Of a stretch of 64,000 nt of DNA, positions 45,165 to 53,918 are shown piece after piece. The stretch spans positions 1 through 64,000 of the forward strand of contig CAXRIA010000032.1 of assembly GCA_964230805.1 (NCBI GenBank). Direction: 5' to 3'. Positions within the stretch are counted from its first letter, which is position 1; every line of letters begins with the position of its first letter. The translations under genes were made by a program, and so were the position numbers. A model generated the notes under the pieces. The model searched no databases, was not told the DNA's origin, and worked only from the letters and a program-made list of their open reading frames with translations. Origin of the DNA: Flavicella sp964230805. Its GTDB lineage: Bacteria > Bacteroidota > Bacteroidia > Flavobacteriales > Flavobacteriaceae.

Positions 45165-45785
45165 TTACAACACACTAAAATCACCCTTTCCCTCTCGAAT
45201 GACAATCGGCGCTTCTCCTGTCAAATCAATGATTGTAGAGGCGTGATTGCCTCCATAGCCACCGTCAATGACTAAATCGACAAGACCGTCCCATTTCTCA
45301 TAAATTAATTCTGGATCCGTCGTATATTCTAACAGCGCATCCTCATCGTGAATAGAGGTCGAAACAATAGGATTGCCTAATAAATGTACCAACTCGACGG
45401 CAATGCGGTTATCGGGAATTCGAATCCCCACTGTCTTTTTATTTTTAAACGCATTTGGCAAGGTTTTGCTCCCGGGCAACACAAACGTATAAGGTCCTGG
45501 CAGTGCTCTTTTCAACAGTTTGAAAGTGGCCGAATCAATCTGTTTTACATAATTCGACAGGTTACTCAAATCTTTGCAGATAAAAGAGAATTGTGCCTTT
45601 TCGAGCTTCACACCTTTTATTTTGGCAAGCTTTTGCATGGCTTTTACATTGGTAATATCGCAGCCCAAACCATACACAGTATCTGTGGGGTAGATAATCA
45701 ATCCTCCTTTCTTCAGAATAGAAACCACTTTTTCTATCTGCCTCGGTTGGATATTTTCTTCGTATATTTTAATAAATTCTGCCAT
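45165..45785 (-). CDS. L-threonylcarbamoyladenylate synthase (Sua5/YrdC family)
   Basis: The ATG at 45785 gives 206 residues; an ATG at 45902 would overlap the divergent DUF1853 gene and add a stretch without family similarity. The YrdC signature IIYPTDTVYGLGCD is at about 24-37, with later LPGPYTFVLPGS and VGIRIPDN. The enzyme makes threonylcarbamoyl-AMP from threonine, bicarbonate and ATP for t6A in tRNA. It lacks the C-terminal Sua5 domain, so it is the short TsaC/YciO-like form. The t6A partner tsaE is in this window. Confidence 0.92.
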   Translation of the reverse strand: MAEFIKIYEENIQPRQIEKVVSILKKGGLIIYPTDTVYGLGCDITNVKAMQKLAKIKGVKLEKAQFSFICKDLSNLSNYVKQIDSATFKLLKRALPGPYTFVLPGSKTLPNAFKNKKTVGIRIPDNRIAVELVHLLGNPIVSTSIHDEDALLEYTTDPELIYEKWDGLVDLVIDGGYGGNHASTIIDLTGEAPIVIREGKGDFSVL

Positions 45786-45869
45786 CTCTCGTTGGCACAA
45801 ATGTAAGAAATTGAAGGGATCCTCGAAATTTACATTTCCTATTCCGGTTTGTAGACTATCTTTGTCTCC

Positions 45870-46694
45870 ATGAGTACACGCGAAAATTGGTGGCAATTTC
45901 AAGGTTTTCTAAAAACGCCTTCCCTTTTCTTGGAGGAAGAAAAGCACGGCCCATTTTCATTTTTCTCAACGGATTTGTTCCCTTCCGAAAAAAGTGATTT
46001 TTCTTTTATCCCCGACAATTTAATGCTTGGAAAAAGAGCGGAGCGGTTTCTAAATTTTTATCTAATCACTTCAAAGAGATACCGCATTGTTCTAGAAAAT
46101 TTTCAACTTATTGAAAACAAAAAAACGCTGGGAGAAATTGATTTTATTGTGCAAGACAAACACACCGCTGAACACCTGCACATTGAATTGTCCTACAAGT
46201 TTTATTTACTTGACCCAGAACACAAGACAAAAGCATTGGGTCAATGGATTGGCCCCAACAGAAAGGATACCCTTGAACAGAAATTAAAAAAATTAAAAGA
46301 CAAACAATTTCCATTGTTAAAGCATCCCATCTTGGAGAAAACTTTAAAAAGCAAAGGCGTACCTGCCTCTGAAACAAAAGCCATGGCTTGCTTTAAAGCC
46401 CAACTATTCGTTCCGCATGCCAAAGCATTTTCCTTGCACCCAACGATCAATCCGAAAGCCATTCGAGGCTACTATTATACCTTGCCAGAATTCTTAGCAA
46501 AACAATCATCCGCAGCGGGTTATTTCGTTCCAGAAAAAAGAGATTGGATGCGCGCGCCCGAAACGCAAAAAGAATGGCACGCACTGGAGACAATACTGCC
46601 AAAAATAAAAAACCTACTGTCTTTACATAAATCTCCGCTCGTTTGGTCGAAGCAAAGCGCAAAAACGGACATTTTTTTTATCATATGGTGGTAA
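45870..46694 (+). CDS. DUF1853 family protein
   Basis: The 274-residue protein matches DUF1853: LGKRAERFLNFYL, then LGEIDFIVQDK and HIELSYKFYLLDP, which recall the acidic core of the PD-(D/E)xK nuclease fold. That likeness is inference. A WIGPNRKDTLEQKLKKLKDKQF-like segment and FFIIWW end follow. The function is unknown. It is divergent from the Sua5-like gene, with 84 bases between the starts. Confidence 0.85.
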   Translation: MSTRENWWQFQGFLKTPSLFLEEEKHGPFSFFSTDLFPSEKSDFSFIPDNLMLGKRAERFLNFYLITSKRYRIVLENFQLIENKKTLGEIDFIVQDKHTAEHLHIELSYKFYLLDPEHKTKALGQWIGPNRKDTLEQKLKKLKDKQFPLLKHPILEKTLKSKGVPASETKAMACFKAQLFVPHAKAFSLHPTINPKAIRGYYYTLPEFLAKQSSAAGYFVPEKRDWMRAPETQKEWHALETILPKIKNLLSLHKSPLVWSKQSAKTDIFFIIWW

Positions 46695-46860
46695 TCCTTT
46701 TCTAGATTAGAAAAACGTATCCAAGCCTTTCAAAATATTCGATTTTTAGCAATGCTATTGTTGAAAAAAATGTAGCAAAATTGATGTAAAAACAGGAAAG
46801 CCGTATGCTCCAAAATACTATATTTGCGCTTCTCAAAACAACACCTAAAAACAACAAACC

Positions 46861-47376
46861 ATGTGGTACGAGTGCAAAATAAAATACAGTCGCATAGACG
46901 AAGAAGAAAGAACAAAAACCTTTAATCAAGCCTACTTATTTGATGCGCTTTCTTTTACCGAAGCGGAAGCCCGAGCAACCGAAGAAATGCGTCAATATAT
47001 TTCTACAGACTTCAAAATAAGCAACATCAAAGTTGCCAATTTTGCTGAAATTTGTCCCAATGAAAACGGAGATCGTTGGTTCAAATGCAAATTGTCTTGC
47101 ATTTCCTTTGACGAGGACAAAGGCGCTGAGCGAAAAACCAACTCCTACATCTTGGTACAAGCCAATGATGTCAGAGATGCCTATGATGTTTTGGCAAATA
47201 GCTTGACCGATACGGTTGGAAATTTTGAAATTCCTAACATTGCAGAATCTCCTATTTTAGATGTGTTTCCTTATTACGACAACGAAGAGAAAGTCTCTTT
47301 TCACGAAAAGGAACAGGAAAACTCCGTGACTACTGAAACGCTATCTGAAAACAGAGAGCCAGCAGTAGAGATCTAA
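46861..47376 (+). CDS. DUF4494 family protein
   Basis: The 171-residue acidic protein begins MWYECKIKYSRIDEEERTKT and has a TEAEARATEEM segment, the pattern of DUF4494 in Bacteroidota. It looks like two related alpha/beta halves (WYECKIKYSRID and WFKCKLSCISFD), which suggests an internal duplication. No signal peptide or catalytic motif is seen. The last 25 residues are Glu/Ser-rich. The function is unknown. It ends before a bidirectional terminator. Confidence 0.85.
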   Translation: MWYECKIKYSRIDEEERTKTFNQAYLFDALSFTEAEARATEEMRQYISTDFKISNIKVANFAEICPNENGDRWFKCKLSCISFDEDKGAERKTNSYILVQANDVRDAYDVLANSLTDTVGNFEIPNIAESPILDVFPYYDNEEKVSFHEKEQENSVTTETLSENREPAVEI

Positions 47377-47406
47377 ATACTACTTTCACCGTTCTTTATG
47401 CATACC

Positions 47407-47435
47407 AAAAAAAGCCCCTGAATAGGGGCTTTTTT
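47407..47435. terminator. Bidirectional terminator
   Basis: GCCCCT-GAAT-AGGGGC (47414-47429) is flanked by seven A and six T residues. It separates the convergent DUF4494 and sugar symporter genes. Confidence 0.9.
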
Positions 47436-47455
47436 GCTCTTTCATTTTGTGGGAA

Positions 47456-49072
47456 CTACCAAAACATGGCATACAGTGCGGCCAAAACAATTAAAATTGC
47501 AAAGGATCCAATATTAAACACCGGAGATGTTTTGAAAATTCCACTTGATAGTTCGATTCCTTTATCATCTTCGCCTCCTTTGTTTTGCAACAAACTAACA
47601 AGGGCTATCACCAACATGGTCAATAAAGTTGTCAATCCCATTTGATCCAAAAATGGCCATGTTGTTGCTTTGAAAGCGATGGCAATCGGAATCGAAACCA
47701 AGGCTCCCCAAATGGCCGCTTTGTTGGTTGTTTTTTTCCAAAACAACCCAAGTACAAATACGGCTAAAATTCCGGGACTCACGATTCCTGTGTATTCTTG
47801 AATGAATTGAAACGCTTGGTCTATGCCGCCCAATAGTGGAGCCATTACAGCTCCAATGAGCAAAGCGAACGCCGCCGAAATACGACCGACATTTACGGTT
47901 TGCTTGTCACTTGCGTTTTTATTGATGTATTGCTTGTAAATGTCCATGGTAAAAATCGTAGAGGTTGAATTCAACATGGAAGCCAAGGATGACACAATAG
48001 CGGCCGCCAATGCTGCGAAAGCAATCCCTTTCAATCCGGTCGGTAAAAACTGCAACAACCACGGATAGGCTTTGTCTGCTGCGGCCATAGAGGGTTTATT
48101 CAACAAACCTTCCGCTCCTAAGTTGGCCATAAGACTCGGATCATTTACAATTACATAGGCAGCAATTCCGGGAATTACCACGATAAATGGAATGATCAAT
48201 TTCAAAGCAGCTGCCAACAAAATCCCTTTTTGAGATTCTTTCAAAGATTTTGCGGCCAAGGTTCTTTGAATGATGTATTGATTGAATCCCCAGTAATACA
48301 AATTGGCAACCCATAGTCCTCCTACCAAAACCCCAATTCCTGGTAAATTTTCGTATTGTGGGTGCCCTTTTTCGAGAATCATATTGAATCGATCGGGCGC
48401 TGCTTCAAACACCTTGGTCAAGCCTTCCCACATACCTTCCCCTCCTGACACTGTATTCAATGCCAGATAGGTGGTAATGAGTCCTCCCAAAACGAGAAAA
48501 ACAACTTGAATACTATCCGTCCACGCGACTGCAGATAGACCTCCATACAAGGAATACGCTGCTGCAAACAACGACAATCCCACAATGGCGTAAATCATAT
48601 CTATTCCAATGATGGTTTCAATAGCTAGCCCACCCAAGTAAAGTACGGACGCCAAGTTCACAAAGACATACAAACCAATCCAAAAAACCGCCAAAATCGT
48701 CTTTAAATTTGTTGAAAATCTTTTCTCAACAAATTCGGGAATGGTGTACAACCCCTTCTCTATAAAAATGGGAAGAAAATATTTCCCGACAATGATCAAA
48801 GTAAAAGCAGCCATCCATTCGTAAGAGGCAATTGCCAAACCCAGTGCAAATCCAGATCCCGACATTCCTATAAATTGTTCTGCCGAAATATTTGCAGCAA
48901 TCAAGGAGGTTCCAATGGCCCACCAAGGCAGCGATTTGCTCGCCAAGAAATAATCTTCTGCATTCTTCTGATGCCCTGTTTTATCTCTTGAAACCCAAAG
49001 ACCTACACCCAAAATAAGCAAGGCATAAGCAATGAAAATAAAATAGTCCCAAAAATGAAATCCTGTTGTCAT
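47456..49072 (-). CDS. vSGLT-like sodium/sugar symporter
   Basis: The 538-residue SSS family protein has about 14 membrane helices. It resembles the Vibrio parahaemolyticus sodium/galactose symporter along its whole length: LWVSRDKTGHQKNAEDYFLA, ISAEQFIGMSGSGF, GKYFLPIFIEKGLYTIPEF and ANLYYWGFNQYIIQRTLAAK. The Asn, Tyr and Trp of the sugar pocket and gate in the last segment are present. It is predicted to import galactose or glucose with sodium. The ATG at 49072 is chosen over a frame extension to 49144. No sugar catabolic gene is adjacent. Confidence 0.93.
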   Translation of the reverse strand: MTTGFHFWDYFIFIAYALLILGVGLWVSRDKTGHQKNAEDYFLASKSLPWWAIGTSLIAANISAEQFIGMSGSGFALGLAIASYEWMAAFTLIIVGKYFLPIFIEKGLYTIPEFVEKRFSTNLKTILAVFWIGLYVFVNLASVLYLGGLAIETIIGIDMIYAIVGLSLFAAAYSLYGGLSAVAWTDSIQVVFLVLGGLITTYLALNTVSGGEGMWEGLTKVFEAAPDRFNMILEKGHPQYENLPGIGVLVGGLWVANLYYWGFNQYIIQRTLAAKSLKESQKGILLAAALKLIIPFIVVIPGIAAYVIVNDPSLMANLGAEGLLNKPSMAAADKAYPWLLQFLPTGLKGIAFAALAAAIVSSLASMLNSTSTIFTMDIYKQYINKNASDKQTVNVGRISAAFALLIGAVMAPLLGGIDQAFQFIQEYTGIVSPGILAVFVLGLFWKKTTNKAAIWGALVSIPIAIAFKATTWPFLDQMGLTTLLTMLVIALVSLLQNKGGEDDKGIELSSGIFKTSPVFNIGSFAILIVLAALYAMFW

Positions 49073-49317
49073 AATAAATGGTTTGGTTTTGTTGTGTTTG
49101 GTTGTGCAATATAGTATTTTATTTGAAGGTGTTTCAAAAAACAAAAGGTTTGTGTTTTTGACAACGCAAACTATGTAACGTCGAAAAAGAACTTTGTCAA
49201 AAAGGTTCGCGCTCCTATGACTCCAGATTTAAAGAAAAACAGAAAAAAACAGCTTGTAATAAACGTAAGAAGTACATATTTTGTAATTTTGCTGTCAAAT
49301 TATTTACCGATAAACCT

Positions 49318-50187
49318 ATGTCTAAAGAGTTGATTACCGAAAAGAAAGCCGCCAAACCTAAATGGTTGCGTGTAAAATTGCCTGTTGGTAAAAAATACAC
49401 CGAACTTAGAGGTGTGGTTGACAAATACAAGTTAAACACGATTTGTGCGAGTGGAAGCTGTCCAAATATGGGAGAATGCTGGGGAGAAGGAACCGCAACT
49501 TTCATGATTTTAGGGAATATTTGTACGCGTTCCTGTGGTTTTTGTGGTGTGAAGACAGGTAGACCGGAAACCGTAGAATGGGACGAACCAGAAAAAGTAG
49601 CGAGATCCATCAAATTGATGAATATCAAACATGCGGTGATCACGTCGGTGGATCGTGACGATTTGAAAGACGGTGGTTCGATCATTTGGGCCGAAACCAT
49701 TAAGGCCATTCGTCGTGCCAACCCAACAACAACCTTAGAAACACTGATTCCCGACTTCCAAGGAAATAAAAAAAACATAGACCGTTTGATTGCGGCGGCT
49801 CCTGAAGTCATTTCTCACAATTTAGAAACCGTACGAAGACTGACCCGTGAAGTACGAATTCAAGCGAAATACGACCAAAGTTTGGAAGTTTTGAAATACC
49901 TAAAAGACAGTGGTCAAAGAAGAACGAAATCAGGAATCATGTTAGGACTTGGAGAAACGGAAGAAGAAGTGATCGAAACACTACACGATTTGGCGAAAGC
50001 AAAGGTGGATATTGTTACCATAGGACAATACCTACAACCGACGAAAAAACATTTGCCTGTAAAAGAATTTATCACTCCAGAACAATTTAAAAAATACAAA
50101 AAGATCGGATTGGAACTCGGTTTCAGACATGTAGAGAGCGGTGCCTTGGTAAGGTCATCCTACAAAGCTCAAAAGCACTTGGAATAA
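49318..50187 (+). CDS. lipA: Lipoyl synthase
   Basis: The 289-residue radical SAM enzyme inserts two sulfurs into octanoyl groups on lipoate-dependent proteins. The radical SAM motif is CTRSCGFC, and the auxiliary cluster motif CASGSCPNMGEC has the Cx4Cx5C spacing of LipA. The C-terminal RSSY serine ligand is also present. lipB is not adjacent. It is a single gene, divergent from the symporter. Confidence 0.97.
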   Translation: MSKELITEKKAAKPKWLRVKLPVGKKYTELRGVVDKYKLNTICASGSCPNMGECWGEGTATFMILGNICTRSCGFCGVKTGRPETVEWDEPEKVARSIKLMNIKHAVITSVDRDDLKDGGSIIWAETIKAIRRANPTTTLETLIPDFQGNKKNIDRLIAAAPEVISHNLETVRRLTREVRIQAKYDQSLEVLKYLKDSGQRRTKSGIMLGLGETEEEVIETLHDLAKAKVDIVTIGQYLQPTKKHLPVKEFITPEQFKKYKKIGLELGFRHVESGALVRSSYKAQKHLE

Positions 50188-50247
50188 ATCCATTTCAAAA
50201 ACAAAAAACGCAAGGCTTTACCGAGAATTACGAGGCATTATCATTCG

Positions 50248-51678
50248 CTAGTCTTCCTCAAAATCATCGGTTTGAAAACCTATGAGGTACAATTGTTGCT
50301 TTGCTCTTGTCATTCCGGTATACAACCATCGGTAGTACTCCCAACCGTGCCCCTCAGGAAGGTAGGGACGTTCAATAAAAACGGTGTCCCATTGTCCACC
50401 CTGCGATTTATGACAAGTCATGGCATAAGAAAACTTCACTTGCAAAGCATTGAAAAACGGATTGCTTTTCACCGCCAATAATTTTTTGTATTTCGCTTTT
50501 AAATGCTGGTAATCTTTCATCACCTCTTGGTAGAGACGATTTGAATCTTCGTAAGACAATGATGGTGTTTCTGAAACCAAGGTATCCAATAACAATACGG
50601 TTTCAATTGGGGCTTGTGAAGGGTAATCAATCATTCGAATTTTCACTTCTGCAAATCGAAAACCGTACAACTCTTTGGTAGAAAAAATTTCTAATACTTC
50701 AAACGTATCACCATTGGCGATAAAACTGATTTCAGAGGAGTCTTTCACCCAAAAATAATTGTTTTTAACCACCATCATATAATCACCAACAGACAATTCA
50801 TTTTCTTGATCTCGAATGATTTTACGGATTTGTTGATTGTATTGATTGGCCCTTTTGTTGGAACGGACTAAAATTGCCGTTTCTTCGACGCCCGCATCAT
50901 CATAGGAATTGGTGATCGCATCTTGGATGTCATAACCATCTTGCAATTTTTTTATATCCGGGAAGTTCAAATCAAACTTAAAATTCAAACCGTCTTTGTC
51001 TCCTAGTAAGGTTCTTAAATTCGTAGCGTTGTACAAGATCCCTGATTTTTGGTGTTGTCGCATCACCTCATCCAGCTCCATTGAATGCACACGCTTGCCG
51101 TAATCGTAACCCAAAACATCTTCATTTAGGGCGGGACTCAAATCTGATTTAACTGGGGGTAATTGAGCGGTATCTCCCATAAAAATCAACTTGCAATTTT
51201 TTCCAGAATAAACGTACGTCAATAAATCTCCGAGGAGAGACCCTGTATCAAACAATTTTGCATTGCTGGGAATGTCGGGTACCATAGAAGCTTCATCGAT
51301 GATAAAAATGGTATTTGTGTGCTTATTGGCTTGCCTCACAAATTCTACGCCTCCATTGGATGCTTTCTTTGGATGGTATATTTTCTTGTGAATGGTCAAT
51401 GCCTTTTTTCCGGAATAGACTGAAATGACTTTTGCGGCTCTACCCGTAGGGGCGAGCAAAACTTCTTTTTTACCCACCCTCCAAAGGTTTTTTACGACGG
51501 TACTGATGAGTGTAGTTTTTCCAGTACCCGCATACCCTTTTATCAAAAAAAGGGATGATTGATCCGTGTCAAAAACAAAATCTGACAACTGGAGCAAAAG
51601 AACATTCTGAGCCTCCGTCGGGGTGAACGGAAATGATTTTTTGAGTTCCTTGTAAAATTCTGAAGCTGTTTTTATCAT
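50248..51678 (-). CDS. RecD-like superfamily 1B DNA helicase
   Basis: The 476-residue ATPase has Walker A KGYAGTGKTTL at about 45-56, Walker B FIIDEAS and the SF1 motifs LAPTGRAA, FMGDTAQLPP, CHKSQGGQWD and YTGMTRAKQQL. It resembles RecD/Pif1-like helicases but lacks the N-terminal extension of RecD2. A role in DNA repair is likely but the exact one is open. The ATG at 51678 is preferred to a TTG two codons upstream. It is divergent from the membrane protein gene at 51784. Confidence 0.9.
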   Translation of the reverse strand: MIKTASEFYKELKKSFPFTPTEAQNVLLLQLSDFVFDTDQSSLFLIKGYAGTGKTTLISTVVKNLWRVGKKEVLLAPTGRAAKVISVYSGKKALTIHKKIYHPKKASNGGVEFVRQANKHTNTIFIIDEASMVPDIPSNAKLFDTGSLLGDLLTYVYSGKNCKLIFMGDTAQLPPVKSDLSPALNEDVLGYDYGKRVHSMELDEVMRQHQKSGILYNATNLRTLLGDKDGLNFKFDLNFPDIKKLQDGYDIQDAITNSYDDAGVEETAILVRSNKRANQYNQQIRKIIRDQENELSVGDYMMVVKNNYFWVKDSSEISFIANGDTFEVLEIFSTKELYGFRFAEVKIRMIDYPSQAPIETVLLLDTLVSETPSLSYEDSNRLYQEVMKDYQHLKAKYKKLLAVKSNPFFNALQVKFSYAMTCHKSQGGQWDTVFIERPYLPEGHGWEYYRWLYTGMTRAKQQLYLIGFQTDDFEED

Positions 51679-51783
51679 ATGCAAATAGAAAGGGTAAAGA
51701 TAGCAATTGATTTGTCCCCAAAAATTTTTACCATTGAAAAAAAATTGTAGATTTGTCTAGTTCAATATTTAAAAAATAAAAAC

Positions 51784-52509
51784 ATGATCATCACGTTACT
51801 TGCAGGTATTGCTGCAGCTATTTTGATAGCCTTTGCCATCATCAAATATGTTCCTCTAAAATTTAGATGGTTGGTATCATTGGCACTCCTTTCTTTGGCG
51901 GGTATTTTAACCTATGCTATCTACAACAGTATCATGGGACCTATACGTTTCAACCAAGAAAAAAAGGTTCGTTATGCACAGGCAATCGAAAATCTAAAAA
52001 TGATTCGCGATGCGCAAGAAGCACACAAGAGAATTACAGGAACCTTTCACAGCAGTAAAGAAGGTTTGATAAAATTTATTGACACTGCAGAGTTTGCAAT
52101 CACCAATACGCGCAACGAAGTAGTGGAGGTAAACAAAGGAACAAAGTGGCAACCCATTATGGTTGAGATTGAGCAAAAAGTAATCGATACAACCGGCTAC
52201 GAGTCCGTAAAAGAGATCGTTTTCAAAGACAGAAATTACAGCAATATGTTTTCGGTTCCCGGCACAGATGCCTCTTTCGAATTGAACACAGGATTCATTC
52301 AAAAAATAGCAGGTTTAAAAGTACCTGCATTTGAAGCAAAAATCGACAAGGCTGTTCTACTTGAAGGACTCGAAAAATCTTTGATCAAACAAGAAAGAGA
52401 GGCGATTGGTGGCGATGAAGTAAAGGGCGCGTACCTCGCTGTTGGTTCTTTACAAGAAGTAAATACAAACGGAAATTGGCCTCCTTTTTATGATAAAAAG
52501 TCGGAATAA
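51784..52509 (+). CDS. Uncharacterised membrane protein with two N-terminal helices
   Basis: I do not recognise a named family. The 241-residue protein has two hydrophobic helices at about 1-24 and 28-50, then a soluble domain. A segment YAQAIENLKMIRDAQEAHKR looks like the start of a pseudopilin-type helix, and the ending VNTNGNWPPFYDKK is Trp/Pro-rich. The last 20 bases overlap the start of the DUF3822 gene, and rsmD follows, so it is the first gene of a three-gene operon. Confidence 0.75.
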   Translation: MIITLLAGIAAAILIAFAIIKYVPLKFRWLVSLALLSLAGILTYAIYNSIMGPIRFNQEKKVRYAQAIENLKMIRDAQEAHKRITGTFHSSKEGLIKFIDTAEFAITNTRNEVVEVNKGTKWQPIMVEIEQKVIDTTGYESVKEIVFKDRNYSNMFSVPGTDASFELNTGFIQKIAGLKVPAFEAKIDKAVLLEGLEKSLIKQEREAIGGDEVKGAYLAVGSLQEVNTNGNWPPFYDKKSE

Positions 52510-53338
52510 CATCGTTTCTAAAAAATTAGAAACAAACGATTTAAAAGAAACTTTTTTATCCATCCAAGTTCGTTTGGATGGATTTTCTTTTTCAGTATAC
52601 GACACTATTGTCAAAGAATATCTCGCTTTTTCAGACTATTTGTTTGCCCTAGAATACAAATCCCCAGAACATTTATTAGCGCCGATAAAAGCCCTATTTG
52701 AAAAAAACGAACTACTTCAACACCATCGTTTTAAAAAAGTATTTGTGAGCTACGCAAATACACTCAGCACCGTGGTTCCTCTAGCTTATTTTAATGCGGA
52801 GCACAAAGCTTTGTATCTACAGAATACGATCAAGGTTCTTCCGAACGACTACATCAGCCATGACGAATTGAGCAGCACAGATTCGGTGGTTGTTTACATT
52901 CCGTTTGTCAATATCAACAACTTTCTTTTTTCGAAATTCGGATCGTTTGAATACCGACATGCCTCTTCTATAATTATAGATCGCTTGCTAAATTCAAACA
53001 CCCTACCTCAAAATGAGAAAATCGTCGCGGTCAATATGTACCATTCGCATTATGAAGTGTATGTGATAGACGATCGTGAATTGTTATTTTACAATGCTTT
53101 TTCTTTCAAAACAGCAGAAGATTTCATTTATTACCTTCTTTTTGTATACGAACAAGTTGGACTAGACGCCAATTCAACAAAAGCATTTTTTATGGGCGAA
53201 ATCGAAAAAGATGCTGCGCTTTACAAAATTGCATACCAATACATCCGTCACGTTTCTTTGCTAAATCTGAACGATTTATCTACTGATTTCGAATCGATAG
53301 GAAACCACACGCATAGCACTCTTTTAGGTCATTTCTAA
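52490..53338 (+). CDS. DUF3822 family protein
   Basis: The 282-residue protein fits DUF3822 of Bacteroidota, which has an actin/ASKHA-like two-half layout: SIQVRLDGFSFSVYD in the first half and KIVAVNMYHSHYEVYVID followed by FYNAFSFKTAEDFIYYLLFVYEQ in the second. It may be an ATPase-fold protein, but no nucleotide-binding motif is clear. It overlaps its upstream neighbour by 20 bases and rsmD by one base (TAATG), so translation of the three is coupled. Confidence 0.87.
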   Translation: MIKSRNNIVSKKLETNDLKETFLSIQVRLDGFSFSVYDTIVKEYLAFSDYLFALEYKSPEHLLAPIKALFEKNELLQHHRFKKVFVSYANTLSTVVPLAYFNAEHKALYLQNTIKVLPNDYISHDELSSTDSVVVYIPFVNINNFLFSKFGSFEYRHASSIIIDRLLNSNTLPQNEKIVAVNMYHSHYEVYVIDDRELLFYNAFSFKTAEDFIYYLLFVYEQVGLDANSTKAFFMGEIEKDAALYKIAYQYIRHVSLLNLNDLSTDFESIGNHTHSTLLGHF

Positions 53339-53877
53339 TGCGCATCATCTCGGGAAAATACAAAGGACGCCGGTTAAATGCACCAAAAAACTTACCTGTC
53401 AGGCCTACGACTGACATGGCAAAAGAGGCTTTGTTCAATATTCTTCAAAACACCTATTATTTTGAAGACCTAAACGTCTTAGATTTGTTCAGCGGCACAG
53501 GAAATATAAGTTATGAATTTGCTTCACGAGGTGTTCAGAATATCACCGCAATCGACGCACATTTCGGCTGCGTAAAATTTATCAACCAAGTGAGCAAAGA
53601 ATTTGATTTTCCAATACAAACATATAAAAGCGATGTTTATAAGTACTTGGACAAAATAACTTTAAAAAAGGACATCATTTTTGCGGATCCTCCCTACGAT
53701 TTTACGGAGGAAAACTTTTCAAAAATTGCCACGACAATTTTCCAAAGAGAATTGCTGCATTCAGACGGGGTGCTCATCATAGAACATTCGAAGCAAACCA
53801 ACCTCACAAATCATCCCAACTTTAGTTATCAAAAAAGATATGGTGGGAACGTCTTTAGTTTCTTCGAAGCTAGTTGA
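53338..53877 (+). CDS. rsmD: 16S rRNA (guanine(966)-N(2))-methyltransferase RsmD
   Basis: The 179-residue protein begins MRIISGKYKGRRLNAPKN, has VRPTTDMAKEALFNIL, SAM-binding LDLFSGTGNISYE and the catalytic DPPYDF. This is the RsmD pattern; the enzyme methylates G966 of 16S rRNA during 30S assembly. It is the last gene of the operon with DUF3822 and converges on the SurA-like operon. Confidence 0.95.
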   Translation: MRIISGKYKGRRLNAPKNLPVRPTTDMAKEALFNILQNTYYFEDLNVLDLFSGTGNISYEFASRGVQNITAIDAHFGCVKFINQVSKEFDFPIQTYKSDVYKYLDKITLKKDIIFADPPYDFTEENFSKIATTIFQRELLHSDGVLIIEHSKQTNLTNHPNFSYQKRYGGNVFSFFEAS

Positions 53878-53918
53878 TGAAACGGTATTCAAAAAATAAT
53901 GTGAAGCAATACGTGCTA

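Noticed and set aside
45786..45902. N-terminal extension of the Sua5-like protein
   Set aside because: It overlaps the start of the divergent DUF1853 gene and is not part of the YrdC fold; the ATG at 45785 is sufficient.
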